64,000 bases of DNA from Massospora cicadina (GCA_022478985.1 JAKSZP010005610.1:1-64000), one strand, 5' to 3'; positions 12,098-24,479 are shown, numbered from the stretch's first letter. Made by a program: numbers and translations. The notes: generated by a model not told the origin, from the sequence alone.

Positions 12098-14658
12098 TTA
12101 ACCGTAGCGGGCGCGGTACACGGATTCCATCTTTTCGTCGATGCGGGTAAAGAGATGCTGAGGGGAGCCAACGACATGGCCTGGGAGAAGGGACTGGGGA
12201 TCAAACTCGGTACCCAACCAGGGCAGCGGGGCGTTGAGCTGGGCGCACAGGTCATTGGCGGTGGAGGGCATGAAGGGGAAAACCAGAGCTGAAAGAAGAT
12301 AGGCCAAGTTGACGGCCACTCCCACGGCAGCATCGCACCGCTCACGGTGAAGGGTGAAGAGCGAGTTGTCGAGCCTGACCATCTGCAGGTACCCGTTACC
12401 GAGCTGCGAGACCTCCATGGCGGTGCGCAGGCCCTGCCGCAGTCTGCCCAGCTTCATATCGGCATGGTAGCGTGCCAGGAGGGCGTTGACATCCTGGACC
12501 AGCTTACCCTCAGTCGGGCCCGAGGCGGAGAAGGCCGGCAGGGTACCGTTATACCGGTGGGACGCGCAGAACTTGAGGATGCGGTTGCAAAAGTTGCCAA
12601 GGTTGGCAAGCAGCTCGGAGTTGTTCTTGGCGATGAAATCCTTCCAGGTAAAGACGCTGTCGTTGGAGTCCGGCCGGCTGGCCACCAGGTAGTAGCGCCA
12701 CACCGAGATGGGGATGCCGGTGTCGAATACGTTGTTGCCGAACACCCCCACGTTGCGCGACTTGGAGAACTTGCCGCCCTCGTAATTCAGGTACTCGGTG
12801 GTATTGATGTGGTGCAGCAGGGTCCACCGCTCGTGGGTGCCGAGCAGCGAGCTGGGGAAGATGATGGTATGGAAGGGCACGTTGTCTTTGCCCATAAACT
12901 GGTACAGCTTGACCTCGTCGGGGTTCTTCCACCACCTTTCCCAGCCCGGGGTGTAGTTGGCGGTGATGGATAGATACCCGATGGGGGCGTCGTACCACAC
13001 GTAGAAAACCTTGTCTTTCATCCGCTCGAGCGGCACTGGCGTGCCCCACTTGAGGTCCCGCGTGATGCAGCGCGGCTTGAGGCCCTCCTTGAGCCACGAG
13101 TGGGTGATGGTGCGTCCGTTGCTTGTCCACTTGCCCGCCTCGCTGCTCAAGGCTACAAAAGCTTCGCAAGCCGGCTGTAGCTTGGTAAGATCCAGAAACA
13201 GATGCGTCGAGTCCTTAAGGATGGGCCGATTGCTGCACAGTTTGCACCGTGGGTTAATCAGGTCCGAGGCGTTGAGGAGGCCGCCGCATTGGTCGCATTG
13301 GTCACCGCGCGCGTCAAAGTAGCTGCATCGGGGCAGCCACCCTCGACGTATCGATCGGCGAGGAACCGGCTGCAGTGCTCGCAATACAGCTGGGTCATGG
13401 TGTCCTCGATGAGATAGTTATTGGCTAGCAGCTGAAGGAAGATGCTCTGGGCGATTTCGGTCTGCTGAGGGGTCGTCGTCCGCCCAAAGTGATCGAACTC
13501 GATTTGGAAAAGGTCATACACCTCGCGGTGCAAGGCGTTGTACTTGTCGCAAAGCTCGCGGCAACTGACACCCTCCTCGATGGCCTTGGTTTCGGTTGCA
13601 GTTCCATACTCGTCCGTGCCGCAGATGAACAGGTGGTTAACCTTGGTGATCCGAAGATATCTGGCAAAGACGTCGGCGCTGAGTGTTGACCCGATCAAGT
13701 TTCCGAGGTGGGGTACATTGTTGACATACGGCAGAGCACTTGTGATGAGTATGTTCTCTTGCCCAGGACTCGGTAGCCTATACGTGTTAATAGCACGCTG
13801 GCCACGGCACGTACTTTGGTTCGAGTGGTTTGGGTGGAAGGGCAACCCCAGGCTTAAGCTTACGCATAGTCTCATCACCGACCAGGGCTTGTCCCTCAAC
13901 CCCCTCCTCGGAGGGGATCTGGGGCAAAATTCCTACACTCTAACAACTTCATCAGGCCTACGAATCATCGGGGCTTACCATTTATCAACCAAAGCCAAAG
14001 CTTCGACGACGGACTCCCGTTTTGAAAACCCGGCAAACCAAGCTTCCAGCTCCTGGTGCGCTTTCAACGCATCCGGTATTTTTTGCGTCAGGCTGAATAA
14101 ATCCGCAAATAAGGCGATCTCCACCAGCTCCCTATTATCAACAGGGAGCTTAGCCAAGCTCTCCTGGGCCCGGGAAAAGACCTTCCAGAGGGAGGCGACG
14201 TGAGCGTCCGGTTTCAAAATGGATGGGAGCAGGGTGTGCTCCTCCCATCCCAAAACCGAAAGCGTGACGGCATCGGCGACGTTGCTTAACGGGGAGGTGG
14301 AAGCGTATAAGAACCTAACCACCAGCCGTCAGCATCATACCGGTAAATGAAACCAGGGTTTTTAGTCAACCTAAACCTATAACTTCCCATGCAAAAAGAG
14401 CTCACCTTATCGCGGCATTCGAATTGAAGATGGAAACCTTCTCCTTGGCGAGTTCGAGTGAAGGGATTAAAGCCCCAGCTACCCAACTTTAAACCGATCC
14501 CAAAACAACTTCCGCTTACCCAAATCAGAACTATCGACGACCACGTACTGAACCCTCACCCCCCGCAAAGTACACGCGAGGACCAGTTTAAAGAGTTGAA
14601 CCCAACCTTGGGTCCCACGTTCACATCGACTTAATAAAAGTTTGGTTAGTTTGGCCAT
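12098..14658 (-). CDS. MES1: Cytosolic methionyl-tRNA synthetase, 4 exons, one single-base frameshift
   Basis: Joins methionine to its tRNA in the cytoplasm (class I synthetase). Proposed exons on the minus strand: 14658-14520, 14478-14406, 14314-13979 and 13777-12098; introns of 41, 91 and 201 nt, all GT-AG. The ATG at 14658 opens an N-terminal GST-like domain (residues about 1-180, cf. yeast Mes1, which binds Arc1 through it). The class I HIGH-type motif is HLGN near residue 206, a cysteine-rich zinc insertion follows (CEHC, CDQC, CKLC), and the KMSKS loop is KFSKS near residue 519. The C terminus matches yeast Mes1 up to its last residues. One base is missing at the G run 13330-13333 (C run on the coding strand), near residue 332, which shifts frame inside the zinc insertion. 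With one base restored the model is 743 codons including the stop, close to the family's usual length. Everything else is intact, so an assembly error or very recent damage is likely. Coding DNA is GC-rich, unlike its surroundings. Confidence 0.93.
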
Positions 14659-15453
14659 CGCTAAAACTTATTATTTAATTAAAGTTGGGGTTTTTAATAT
14701 CCAAAAAATTTAAACGGTTCAACACCCCCAACCTCCACTTTGACGTTTAAAGTGAGCCTCACATAATCCACCTAAAATTTTGAACATAAGTCGGATGGTT
14801 TACCCTTCCCCAACTTTGGTTTGGGTACTACGAAATTTAATGTTGAGGTTTAAAGTTGGTGTAAAGGGTGCTTGGCAGGTTTTTTTTTAAATTCGATCTA
14901 AACGGATGGGTTTAAGAAAATTAATCTGCTATATAATAAAATTTATTTGAAAGGTTCGGTTTCAATAGACCTATAAAAATTTCAATTTTATTTAAATTGA
15001 AAAAAAGGTTGAGTGGTAGTAGGAACCAACAAGCTAGGCTAGCCACCCCACTATAAGGTTAGTTTGATTTGTTTGCAATGATTCTAGACCCCATGAGAGA
15101 TTTTAAACCCCTCTCTCATCATACCAAAGTATAAGAAGCTAAATCAAAAGTTTGCTACCTAAAATGTTTAGAACAACTATCATAATATAAGTATATTACT
15201 TAATTTTTATTTGGTTTACCAAAGGGAGTAAATGCATAGTCAGTTATAGCCTCTGTAATACCATGCTGGAACCAACTAGTACAAAAACATTGGATACCAT
15301 ATGGTTAATCCAAGTTCACCTATCACATTTAGTATGCCAAGGTTTGAGGTACTCACCTATAGAACCTGTTAATACCATACCATTTTAATTAAATGTCAAC
15401 CAGCCTATAGATAAACTATAAAGTTTACAATATGTAACTTGGACCAGAACAAC
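14659..15453. other. MES1 upstream region, AT-rich
   Basis: About 800 bp between the MES1 start and a solo LTR. It should contain the MES1 promoter. The start context reads TTTTAGCG before ATGG, with the favourable G at +4. No clear TATA box or other gene was seen. Confidence 0.5.
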
Positions 15454-15813
15454 TGTCAAGTGAGTGTCTATAACTCTCCCATTCCCAGAGAGGTGGTGCA
15501 AGATGCACAGCCACATTACCAGGGAACTAGCCATTAGCAAGATCAGAAATAGGGCACCACAGAGGGTACCAGAGCAAAAGAGACCTAGGGTGAGGGTGTA
15601 CAACACAGTGTATAATGGTACTTAACAAAGAAATTAAAGAACCTGGTTGGACCCCAAAGGGGAATCCATAACCAAGTGGAGATCAGTGATAGGGTACTTG
15701 GGTGTCTCAATCTGGAGGAGACCAGACTGGCCCAAAGGAGCACTGGATACTGTAGTTAATTTGGACAAAATAAAGTGGCCAACATTGTTGGAGACCTCCT
15801 TGAAGAGGTCCAC

Positions 15814-17240
15814 TGTAAGTCCTGGGGAACATCCTCTGTCTGTTGATCAGGCCATTTTCCCATTCCTGAGTAAGAAGACACCAAAGAGGATGGCGGTACC
15901 CCTCATTATGCAGGGCGATCTCACTCATGTAGTAGATGAGTGCTGGGTAACAGCTCTTTCTCTTTGGATCCCACCCCCAGTACCCACACTTACCTCAGCA
16001 GAACTGTTATGGGAAATCAGCAAAATCTGCACCAAGATTGTCAAATTGAAATCAATCAAATTTAATTTGAGTGGTAATCTGGCTGATGCTCAGATCTCAA
16101 ATGGCCGGAAAAGCATGAAGACTGAGTTATCAGCCAGAACGCCCAACGGTTCAAATTCAATTAATGGGTCAATTGAACAAATCACCTCCCTACCAAAGTC
16201 ATCAGGATCATCCTTGATGGGCAGGCTATAGCATCGGATGCCATTGACAAGGGTTCAAAATCCCCTGTTGACAATTCAGGCGTTGCAGCTGATCTGATGC
16301 CCCTGACAAACAAATGGCCCAGCGACCAAGCATGGGCAGGTTGGGCATCCTGAACCCGTTCCCAACCAAATGGACCTGCCCCTATATGGAGTGGCCTTGG
16401 GGGATTCCTGTCACTCATCAGGCTAAACGCCATCACACCAACCATCAGAAATGTAGCTGAGCCTCAGTTTGGACGTTTGAGGTCAAACTGACAGAAAATT
16501 GGCCCGCTGCCAAATTTTTTGATGTCAGTTTTCAAGGAACAAACCTGCCCATTCCTGAATAATTTGCCAGTTAGGTTGAAATTGAGGGTTCTGATCCCAG
16601 CTTTTCACTACCCCAATTGACCACTATTTAATCAGTTGCATAGCACTGAGAAAATTGATAGTCAATTTTCTTCCTTTTCCTTCATATAAATTTTGCCAAA
16701 AAAATCAGACAATTTTTATTATATTACTCCTTCTGACCGCATCCCTGATGGCATTTCCCTGGTGGCCTGTCAGTCCATATAACAGATGGGCTCTACCAGT
16801 ACTTATGGTCACTATGGTCCCCTCCGTCATCAATTGGATTCAGCAAGTCCAATATTTTTGGCTCTATAACCCCATTATCATGAACTTCCAGCAACAGTAC
16901 ATGGGAATCTTGTGGTCCTATGTCCACCAATTGCAAGAGAGAATCCGTCTCCTTGCATCCCCGGTTGAAATGACCCAATATGCTGATGAACTTATTGAAA
17001 CTGACTCTGTGATCTCACCCCCTGCAGCAAGGCCCCCTGGGTCAGGAGTGGGCTCACTGTGGTTCATCGTCAGGATCATACTCACTGTTGTGTGGCACCA
17101 ACAATTCGTCATTTCCCAATGCCCAGCTCCATATCAAGTCATTTGGTCAGCAATGCCTCTGGCATTCTGGCTTGCTTTTTGGGTGCTTATGCACCCTGAC
17201 TGGCAGGCTGGTCTAAACTTCTTCTGCCATTTCCATGACA
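15814..17240 (+). mobile_element. Family-1 solo LTR (1427 bp) with perfect TCCAC duplication
   Basis: Starts TGTAAGTCCTGGGG and ends TTTCCATGACA, flanked by TCCAC at 15809-15813 and 17241-17245. Removing it restores the family-3 LTR sequence. A TATA-like TATTTAA lies at 16625 and the inferred transcript start GATAGTCAATT at 16657, 32 nt downstream. Two long frames lie in it. One (to 16231) covers U3. The other (about 16655-17275) covers the part downstream of the inferred start and is interpreted as a gag-like N terminus, not a host gene. Its end has L-A-F-W-L-A-F-W-V-L and G-L-N-F-F-C-H-F-H-D, also seen in the other family-1 LTRs. Confidence 0.92.
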
Positions 17241-17393
17241 TCCACACACAGGTTTTCCCAAGGAACCATATCTAAAAAATGTAAACTTAATGGGGAATTC
17301 TAATTAGGAGGTCAACCAATGAGAAAAGTTGGTCTCATGGAAACATAATTAAGCAATGGGGGTGAGTCATCTATTTTCAGAATTGGTGCTAAG

Positions 17394-18551
17394 GGTCAGG
17401 CAAACAGCAAGTTATTTTTAGACCAGCTTGCCAGCCTGAGTGCCAAAGCGCCCAAATTGAAAACCCAAATGCCAGTGGCACTACTGCTGGTATGATGGTT
17501 ATGGAACTAGCAAGGAGTTCCATCAATAAGTTTACATGAGCTATAATCATGTATAGACACCTAGCAAAATACCAGTTGAACATGGCCATAAACTCCAAGG
17601 GTTGTTGGAATACCAGCGGAAAGGGCGTTTTGGTTTCCAATATAAAAACTGAAATTGAGTAAAGGGCTTTATTGGAAAGATAAAAGAAGAAAATTGACCA
17701 ACAATTTCCTCAGTGCAATGCCACTGATTAAATAGTGTATAATTGATAATGGGTCAAAGCAGGGATCAGGTCCCTCAAATTTGACCTAACCCAGCGAATT
17801 TTTTTGGGGGAAGAGGCGGATAATTTCAATTGGAACCAACATCAAAGGATTTGGCGGCAGGCCAAGTCACTATTGGTACAACCTTGAACACCTGGACTGA
17901 GGCTCAACTGCATTTTTGACAGTTGGCACAATGGCATCTGGCACAATGAGAAACGGGAATTTCTCAAGGCCACCCCACATACAGGCGGTCCCAATTGGTT
18001 GGAAATGGGTTTGGGATGCCCAAACCGCCCATGCCCAATTGCTGGGGTGTTTGTTTGGTCAAATGAGTTAAGTCAGCCGCAACTCCTGATTCATTGGATA
18101 GGGGTTTTGAATCGTCTGTGATCATTCCTGAAGATACCATCTGTACATTGGGGATCATCCCCAACAATTTTGAGGGAAACTTGGTGTTGACGATCATACT
18201 TCTGGCTGTGTCAAAACTATTGGTGATTCTGGATGATAATTTGATAATTGTCCCTCTTTGACTATATGTTTTCCAATCGTTGGGCTTGACTCCCATTGGT
18301 TTTGGACCTTTTGACTTTGATTTGGTAATTTTAGCACAGATTTCCTCAATTTGGCGGACAAGTTCAGATAAGGTGAGCACAGGTACCAGGAGAGGAATTT
18401 TAAGAGGGAGAGCTATTACCCAGCGCTAGTCTACCACGTGGGTGAGGTCGCCTGGGTGGTGAGGGGTACAGCCGCCCTCTTAGGACCCTTATTGTTTGGG
18501 AATGGAAAAATCGCCCGATCTGCACAAAGGGAATGTTCCTCTTGACTTACA
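17394..18551 (-). mobile_element. Family-1 solo LTR (1158 bp) with perfect CTAAG duplication
   Basis: On the minus strand it starts TGTAAGTCAAGAGG and ends at GTTTGCCTGACC. Flanked by CTAAG at 17389-17393 and 18552-18556. It interrupts the family-3 LTR; outside it the family-3 sequence continues without loss. A 138-codon frame (18380-17964) lies in the U3 part and shares P-x-L-T-x-x-E-L-x-x-Q-I-E-x-I-C-x-K with other family-1 copies. Confidence 0.92.
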
Positions 18552-18941
18552 CTAAGCATAAGAGAGCCAATAGGTGCATGCTACCATTGGCCAGGGTCCT
18601 GTAACTTGAAATTGACCAAACATGAGTTATGGATTGTAGTTGGACTCAACCCAATTTGGTAATATTAAAAATGGAATGGATTTTTGCCCCTGTTCTTTGA
18701 GCAACTGTAACAAATTGTCAGGATTTTTAATATAGCTGATGAATTTTAACGCCCAGGCTGTAACACCAGACCAAGCATCATGCATATTCCGAGAACCAAA
18801 CTGGGCATATTTTACTTTACCCAGTTTTGATCTAGGGTATGTTTAAGGTCAGGGAGGCCTGCCAACTTACCCTTTTTGCCTCCTGACATGCAGCTTTATC
18901 TTTGCAATCTGTGCCCTCAATTATATTATATAGCCATGACA

Positions 18942-19898
18942 ATAACTATCATTGCTCAAGTTTTTACAAATAAAAGTTCTAAAGCAGTCTATTTATTATT
19001 ATAAAGCTTCCCTAGGCCATCTTAACACCAATAGGTATAGTTTAACAACTTTAACATGAGTAATTTAATACTCACTACTTACTTTAACCATAGTAAGTCC
19101 CTATCTATGTAAAAATAAGCTATATATGTTTTTTTAGTACTAGATGGTCCCAACCTGAGGATAAGCTATATATGTTATTGTCACAAAAACTCCATCTTGC
19201 CCGAAAATTGTTTATTCCAAATGTGTTAAATATAAGGACAATATAGGACTTAAAATACCCCCCCCTAAAATCTATAAAAAAATCCGTCTAAAGTTATAGA
19301 CAAGTGGTTAGTTGTGACAGCTCCTGAATCTAGAAGCTCAGCCACCAATAAGGATAAGAAAAGGTGGGAAGTTAGGCCATGAAATACCAGCTTTACTAAG
19401 TTTTAGTTAACAAAACTTGGTGAAAACTTGAAAGTGCTTTAGTCATCTGGTAAAGCCAAAACAAGAGCTCAAAAGTTCTGTGGAGCCCATTCTAAAAATA
19501 AATGGATTAAGTTAAGATTGTTCTGTAGAACTTATAGCTGCTTCGTCATGTCAGAATATTGGTATACCTCAACAGTAAGCTTAAAGGTTCACATGAATCC
19601 ACTTTAATTACTCCATTAGTATGATTAACGTTTAAAAATGATTTACAAGTTGTATCAGTGTTCCAAAATCATCCAAACGCGATAGTTTTTTATTTGAAAC
19701 ATTGATTGCTGAATAGGAAGTGTCATGTTAGAAGTTCCCTCACCAATTCAACCTCACTAAAGAATAATTGGTTGGGCTAACTAAACTGGAGATAAGGAGT
19801 CCCAGCGTACAGCTAAGCAAATGCCTGGGCTAATAAACCTATTCTAGTAGGGTGATTGGCTGAAGACTGGGTTTAAGATTAGCTCAATGGATTGACTG
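18942..19898. other. AT-rich spacer
   Basis: No gene seen. It contains one short direct repeat, ATAAGCTATATATGTT at 19115-19130 and 19161-19176. The left edge of element A follows. Confidence 0.5.
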
Positions 19899-21284
19899 AG
19901 TCAGGGAAGCGTCAGATAAAGTTTAGACTAGTTTGCCAGTCAGAATTCAAAAGCATTTATAAGTCAAACCAGAATTCTAGAGGCACTGCTGCTCAAATGA
20001 CATTTAGATAGGCTGGGAGATAAGTGAACAATGAGCGCAGATGTGCCACAAAAGTGAAAGCAAACCAACAAAAAACCAGGCTGTCACAGCTCCGTGGGCC
20101 TACAGGCCTGGGTGTGGGAATTATTGGATTGTATTGGAAGGTTTGTATTCCCCCATGAGGGAGCTTAGAACGGAGCCATTGGTGAATGTGCAGATTCTCA
20201 CGTGAAGCGGGGATAATTTTACCCATAAAATGCTAAGATCTTGGTGGCTGATTGCTTCAGCAATTAAAAAAAGTTCAGGAAGTCTTTAACATGGTTGGCC
20301 CCATTAACAGCGGAAGGCAACAAGGTCACCAACATGACTGTGATGGCACAGTCGTTGCATGCCCTGTAATTCCAGTTTGGTGGATGTCACAATAATACTA
20401 AAAAGAACAATTTTAAACTAAAAAATGTTTTGGAATAAGGGAATTTTAATTGAATTTTAATAAAGAGAATTATCTGTCAATCCTCACAGTGTGGGATAAA
20501 TGTTTAAATGCTTGGTTAATTTTACAACAACTTTGAAACATACAGGATTAGGGCCCTCAAGTTTCACCCAACCCAGCAGAACTTAAAGGGGGGAACGTTG
20601 TTAAACTAATTCTGACTCTGAAAATTTTGGAGGTGGGCCAAGTCATCATTGATTTGTCCTCAAGCACCCAAATGATGGTTTTGCCATGATTACGCTGATT
20701 TGAGTGGTGACATCTTGCTCAATGGGTAACATGAGAAACCCAGGGCCATCCCACATAGGGACGGTCATAAGTGGTCAGGAACAGGTTCAGGATGTCCAAC
20801 TCACTCGCACCTGATTGGTCTGGCACCTATTCAGCCATGTGGTGCTTGGCGGATAGAGATTTCAATGCCAATGGGGAAGGTTAAATGCTGTCAGCTTTTT
20901 ACCAATGATTCGATGCTGTTGGCTATTTTTGCTAAATGTTTAATGTTGTTGTCTATATTTACCAAAAAATTTTGATGCTGATGGCGATTGTTGCCAAATT
21001 TGAGGTTGACCTAGAGGGAGACCCTCCCCATTTGTCCTGTGTTAGTCCCTAATTTACTGAAACCTCAATAAAGATTTCTTCAATCAGCCATACCATTACC
21101 CAGTTGTTAGTATAGGAATGGGTGGCGAACTTTTTAAAGGGTAAGCCATGAACCACCGCTTGTCCACCACATGATCAATATCGCCCTGGGAGATGAGGGG
21201 GGCGGCTGGCCTCTTCAGACCTTTTTTAAAGGGAAAGAGTAAGCCACTCAGTCCAAGTGTAAGGGACGCTCCCCCAGACTTAAA
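19899..21284 (-). repeat. Element A 3' LTR (1386 bp)
   Basis: Read on the minus strand it begins at the family start (decayed from TGTAAGT to TTTAAGT) and proceeds TCTGGGGGAGCGTC. The inner part matches 33216-33554 (GGGAAGC-GTCAGATAAAG at the left edge) and the other family-1 LTRs throughout. The terminal TG at 19899 is mutated. Hydrophobic and tryptophan-rich codons near the LTR end are less well kept here than in other copies. Confidence 0.85.
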
Positions 21285-21392
21285 TTATAATTCATTTTTT
21301 AAAAAGAAGGCGCCACCACCAGGAATTGGGCGAGGGTCACGTTCTTGTGTGCCTTGTACTTTAATTGCCATTAGTGTTGCTGTTGATAAATT
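21285..21392 (-). pseudogene. Element A: C-terminal end of pol
   Basis: Short minus-strand segment between the 3' LTR and element B. It matches the end of pol in D (47600-47716) and G (60705-60760): V-T-L-A-Q at its end, then a glycine/alanine stretch before the LTR. The rest of pol resumes at 27480 on the other side of element B. Confidence 0.75.
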
Positions 21393-21898
21393 GGTATGAC
21401 TGGCCAATATGCATATTTAGTTTGGCGGATTGTATTTTAATTTCTGAAGGGGCTTCAAACTTGAATAGACAATACTGTCAACTTAAAGCGAGTTGTTAAA
21501 GGTGATATTAATTCATGAAATAGATTGAATTCTGCCAAAGCCTAAATTGGTGAAGCGGAACCAACAAGTTCCAGCAAATGATTAATAGCTAAGCATAAGG
21601 GTTAGAACTGACCAAAGCGATGAAGATATGAGTAGGATGGGAAGACAAGGAGAGGGGTTTGTTTTAGGAGATGAGAAAGAAAGTAGATAGTAGGAAGAGT
21701 GAAGTGCAAGCAGAAATGTCTACTAGTTATATTAATTTGTATAAAGTAGTGTGGCTGAGGCAATTGCCTCATTTTTTGTAATTTTATTAAGTTCAATTTG
21801 TGGACCAAAGATCTCCATATCATTTGTCCGTTGCTCAGTGGGCTCAACCCTGTGCAACCCTTCCAGCAAATATTAACCATATTGCCAATTTTATAATA
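21393..21898 (+). repeat. Element B 5' LTR
   Basis: 506 bp, matching 26968-27479. The first base of the expected TG is mutated to G here. The 3' edge is set by the primer-like TGGTGCTCACTAC that follows. Confidence 0.85.
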
Positions 21899-22288
21899 GT
21901 GGTGCTCACTACAGGGGGATCATTAATCAACACGCTAAGAAGTTCTATATTCTCCAAGCAATGACGCAACAGGCTCATCTTGAGGAGATCTTACCCAGTT
22001 TATTAAGTTATATCAATAAGTGGAACTAAAACTTGTTCTGAATACACTACTTCAGACGCAAAAAATTGTTTTCTAGGAAAATAAGGGTATAACAGATCAG
22101 CTTATCAAGGCCTTCCACCAACTGCACCTGGTGGGTTGCCAAGCCAGCCAACTTGTCATTCGCTTTGATGGCACTAAAGAGAGGCTACACTTTGCAGAGC
22201 GTAAACTGAATAGTATTGCTAGAGAGGAGAGGTCTGCATCAACAAGCTGCCCATGTTTAACCATGACAGAAACATACATTAATTTTGT

Positions 22289-22618
22289 ATGTGGCTCAAA
22301 TTTGCAGTAGAGTGGGCTTTAGATCGGCACAAGGCTAAACTATTTTTGTCTACTATGGATGTAGAGAGTGCAGACCAAGTTATATGTTACATTAAGAAAA
22401 GCACAGTAACATATCAGGAGGAGAAGGAAATTGTGCTCCATCTGTTTGGGGATGTGGCAAAGATAGCGCAAAGTAAGGCTGACTTTTTTACAATACAATT
22501 TCAATGGATTGAGTTTTTGGTGGAGTTTGCAGAGCAATTCACAACTGAGGCTCACGTGTTAGTGGGAACAGGTATTTGCCAACGAGGATGTGAGCATCAC
22601 AATGACAGCAGCTGTTAA
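22289..22618 (+). pseudogene. Element B gag (capsid part)
   Basis: 109 codons; D-V-E-S-A-D-Q-V near residue 25 and V-x-L-H-L-F-G near residue 45 match element E's gag (44344-44084, D-V-E-S-A-D-Q-V and I-V-L-Q-L-F-G). The frame breaks after 22618. A further frame at 22642-23037 probably continues gag, but no zinc knuckle could be read in it. Confidence 0.7.
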
Positions 22619-24479
22619 GCCATAATAGAGCTTATAATGCTATGGTCCCCATTCTTCATGAAGATGCAGTAATATTGCAAATCATCAACTATTTATGCCA
22701 TTTATCTGTCACATTTAGTTCTCCTAACGTGGAGCAAAAAGACCCTGCAACCATTATTGAATCCTCTTCAGGAAATAGACAACAAAGATTTGGCTATAAT
22801 ACGTTGGCTAATATGTGGCACTCAACCCTTTGGCAGTTCCTACCCGCCTTCTCTATGGTCACCTGGCTCATCCTCAGTCAAATTACAATCCCTTGGTTAC
22901 TTTACGACTTAGGTTTTTGGGGGTGCCGCAGATATGTGAGCCATATACTAACATCTGCTTCTCTCGCTGACAAAGAGGTCATTATACGGCTAACTGCCCT
23001 GGCAAACTGCATGCCTTTGTATTACCACCAGCCCTAACTGAACATGGAAAAGTTCAAGCGGAGTAGAGATTGGATGATCTACCTCCGCTGATCCAAATTT
23101 ACTTTTCCCTGATAATTCTAACAAGTCCCTTTTTATTGGCCCTGGTACTCAACCCAACGATTTATTATACCAAATAAACCCTCATAGATGCCCCAGACTT
23201 CCCCCTGGAGGGAGACAGGAAAAATACAGACTTGGAGTTTCAACAAGATGTACAAAAGCCAAACGCCCAGAAAATCCTTGAGCAAACAGCACAGGTGAAG
23301 TCAGACTATCAATGGATGTCATCGCCCTAGTGGGGGTGAACGTTGCAATTCTGGTAGAGAAGATTGCCCTGAAGTATCCTCATGTCAGCACTAGTATTAT
23401 CACTTTTCTTGATAACAAAAGCCCTTGGATTTGCATATGATAAACTTCAACGGTTATTCCTATTTATAGTGTGCATACTATGATATTATTGTAGAGAATG
23501 AAAAAATCTGAGTAATTATAAATTCTGGTCTACAGTTAATCTAATATCCACCAAACTTGTGGCAAAACTTCCGCTGAAACCTGATGTGGAGCATCAAGTA
23601 GTATATGGGACCCCAGGGGTGTAGAACACTGTGTTGGAGGGTGCTTACAGCGCGTTGCCTTTGAGGTATAGTTTGGTACGTGAATTCGCCCCAGCAGCGG
23701 CTCTTCTTAATAATAATCACTACATGTTGGTTGTATCTGTGTTAATGCGGCGATTTGGGGCAGTGGCCAATATGGAGGAAGAAACATTTAGTATTCTGGG
23801 GCAACAGATCCCCGTCTATTTCACCTCCAACAGAATCTAAAGGACCCCATCCGCTCCAATCAAATTAACCTCACATATAGCGATGGTGTGATTCCTGTTT
23901 AATATTGACAGATGAAGCGGAGGACCAGAGATTTTCCTAACCAGGTAATGAGTATAATGGTATTCCGCTACAGTCTGCGACCAACTTAAGTATACCTTCT
24001 GGACATGAGGTTATATTAGGGACGGAGCTTGAATTTTGAAATCCCCAAAGTCTATATGGTAAAATTATGGACTTTACCAGAAATTGCGGCTCAAACCCCA
24101 TATGGCTCCTGGACTACTGTTACCAGGGCATGGAGAAGTGAAGGTATTATTAGCAAACCTACAGGAGGAGCCTATGATGGTTCAAAGGCACCAAGTGGTG
24201 GCATTTATGCACCTGACTCCTATTGATGAGGTTCATCATAAACATAACCTTGATTATTGGGAGGACTTTGGATTACTGGTAAATGCTTCTTCTTGCATAA
24301 TAAATGTGGTTCTGCACAAGGCTCTAACTGGGCTATCAGAATAACAAAAAGATTGGGCAATGGCCTGTTTGAAAAATACCATAGCATTTTTGCTTCTGAT
24401 GACAATTATTTGGGTTGCACATTCAGAGTTGTGCATCAGGTGGATTGGGAGATCACTCTCCCATTTGTCACATCCTTCC

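Larger units (their letters stand above)
15454..18941 (-). mobile_element. Family-3 solo LTR (same family as element C), split by two later insertions
   Basis: Read on the plus strand it starts TGTCAAGTGAGTG and ends AGCCATGACA, matching the LTR at 33555-34439 over its whole length. Without the two nested LTRs and their duplications it is about 893 bp, against 885 bp for the C copy. Flanks are ACAAC (15449-15453) and ATAAC (18942-18946), a decayed 5-bp target duplication. No internal region is attached, so it is a solo LTR left by recombination between the two LTRs. Confidence 0.85.

Noticed and set aside
12347..12973. Long plus-strand frame (208 codons) opposite MES1
   Set aside because: It lies antisense to the well-supported MES1 exon 4; GC-rich coding DNA commonly leaves the opposite strand open. 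No recognisable motif.
13778..13978. Reading the third MES1 intron as coding, since a frame stays open through most of it
   Set aside because: The GT-AG splice gives W-L-P-S-P-G directly before the conserved [10 protein letters not shown] block, as in other MetRS, and a stop otherwise interrupts exon 3.
16655..17275. 206-codon hydrophobic frame as a possible host membrane-protein gene
   Set aside because: It lies almost wholly in a solo LTR with perfect target duplication, and the same frame recurs at the ends of other LTRs; treated as part of the retrotransposon.
19870..19900. tRNA-like D-arm string (TTAGCTCAATGGATTGA)
   Set aside because: No matching acceptor stem, anticodon stem or T-arm follows at the right distances.
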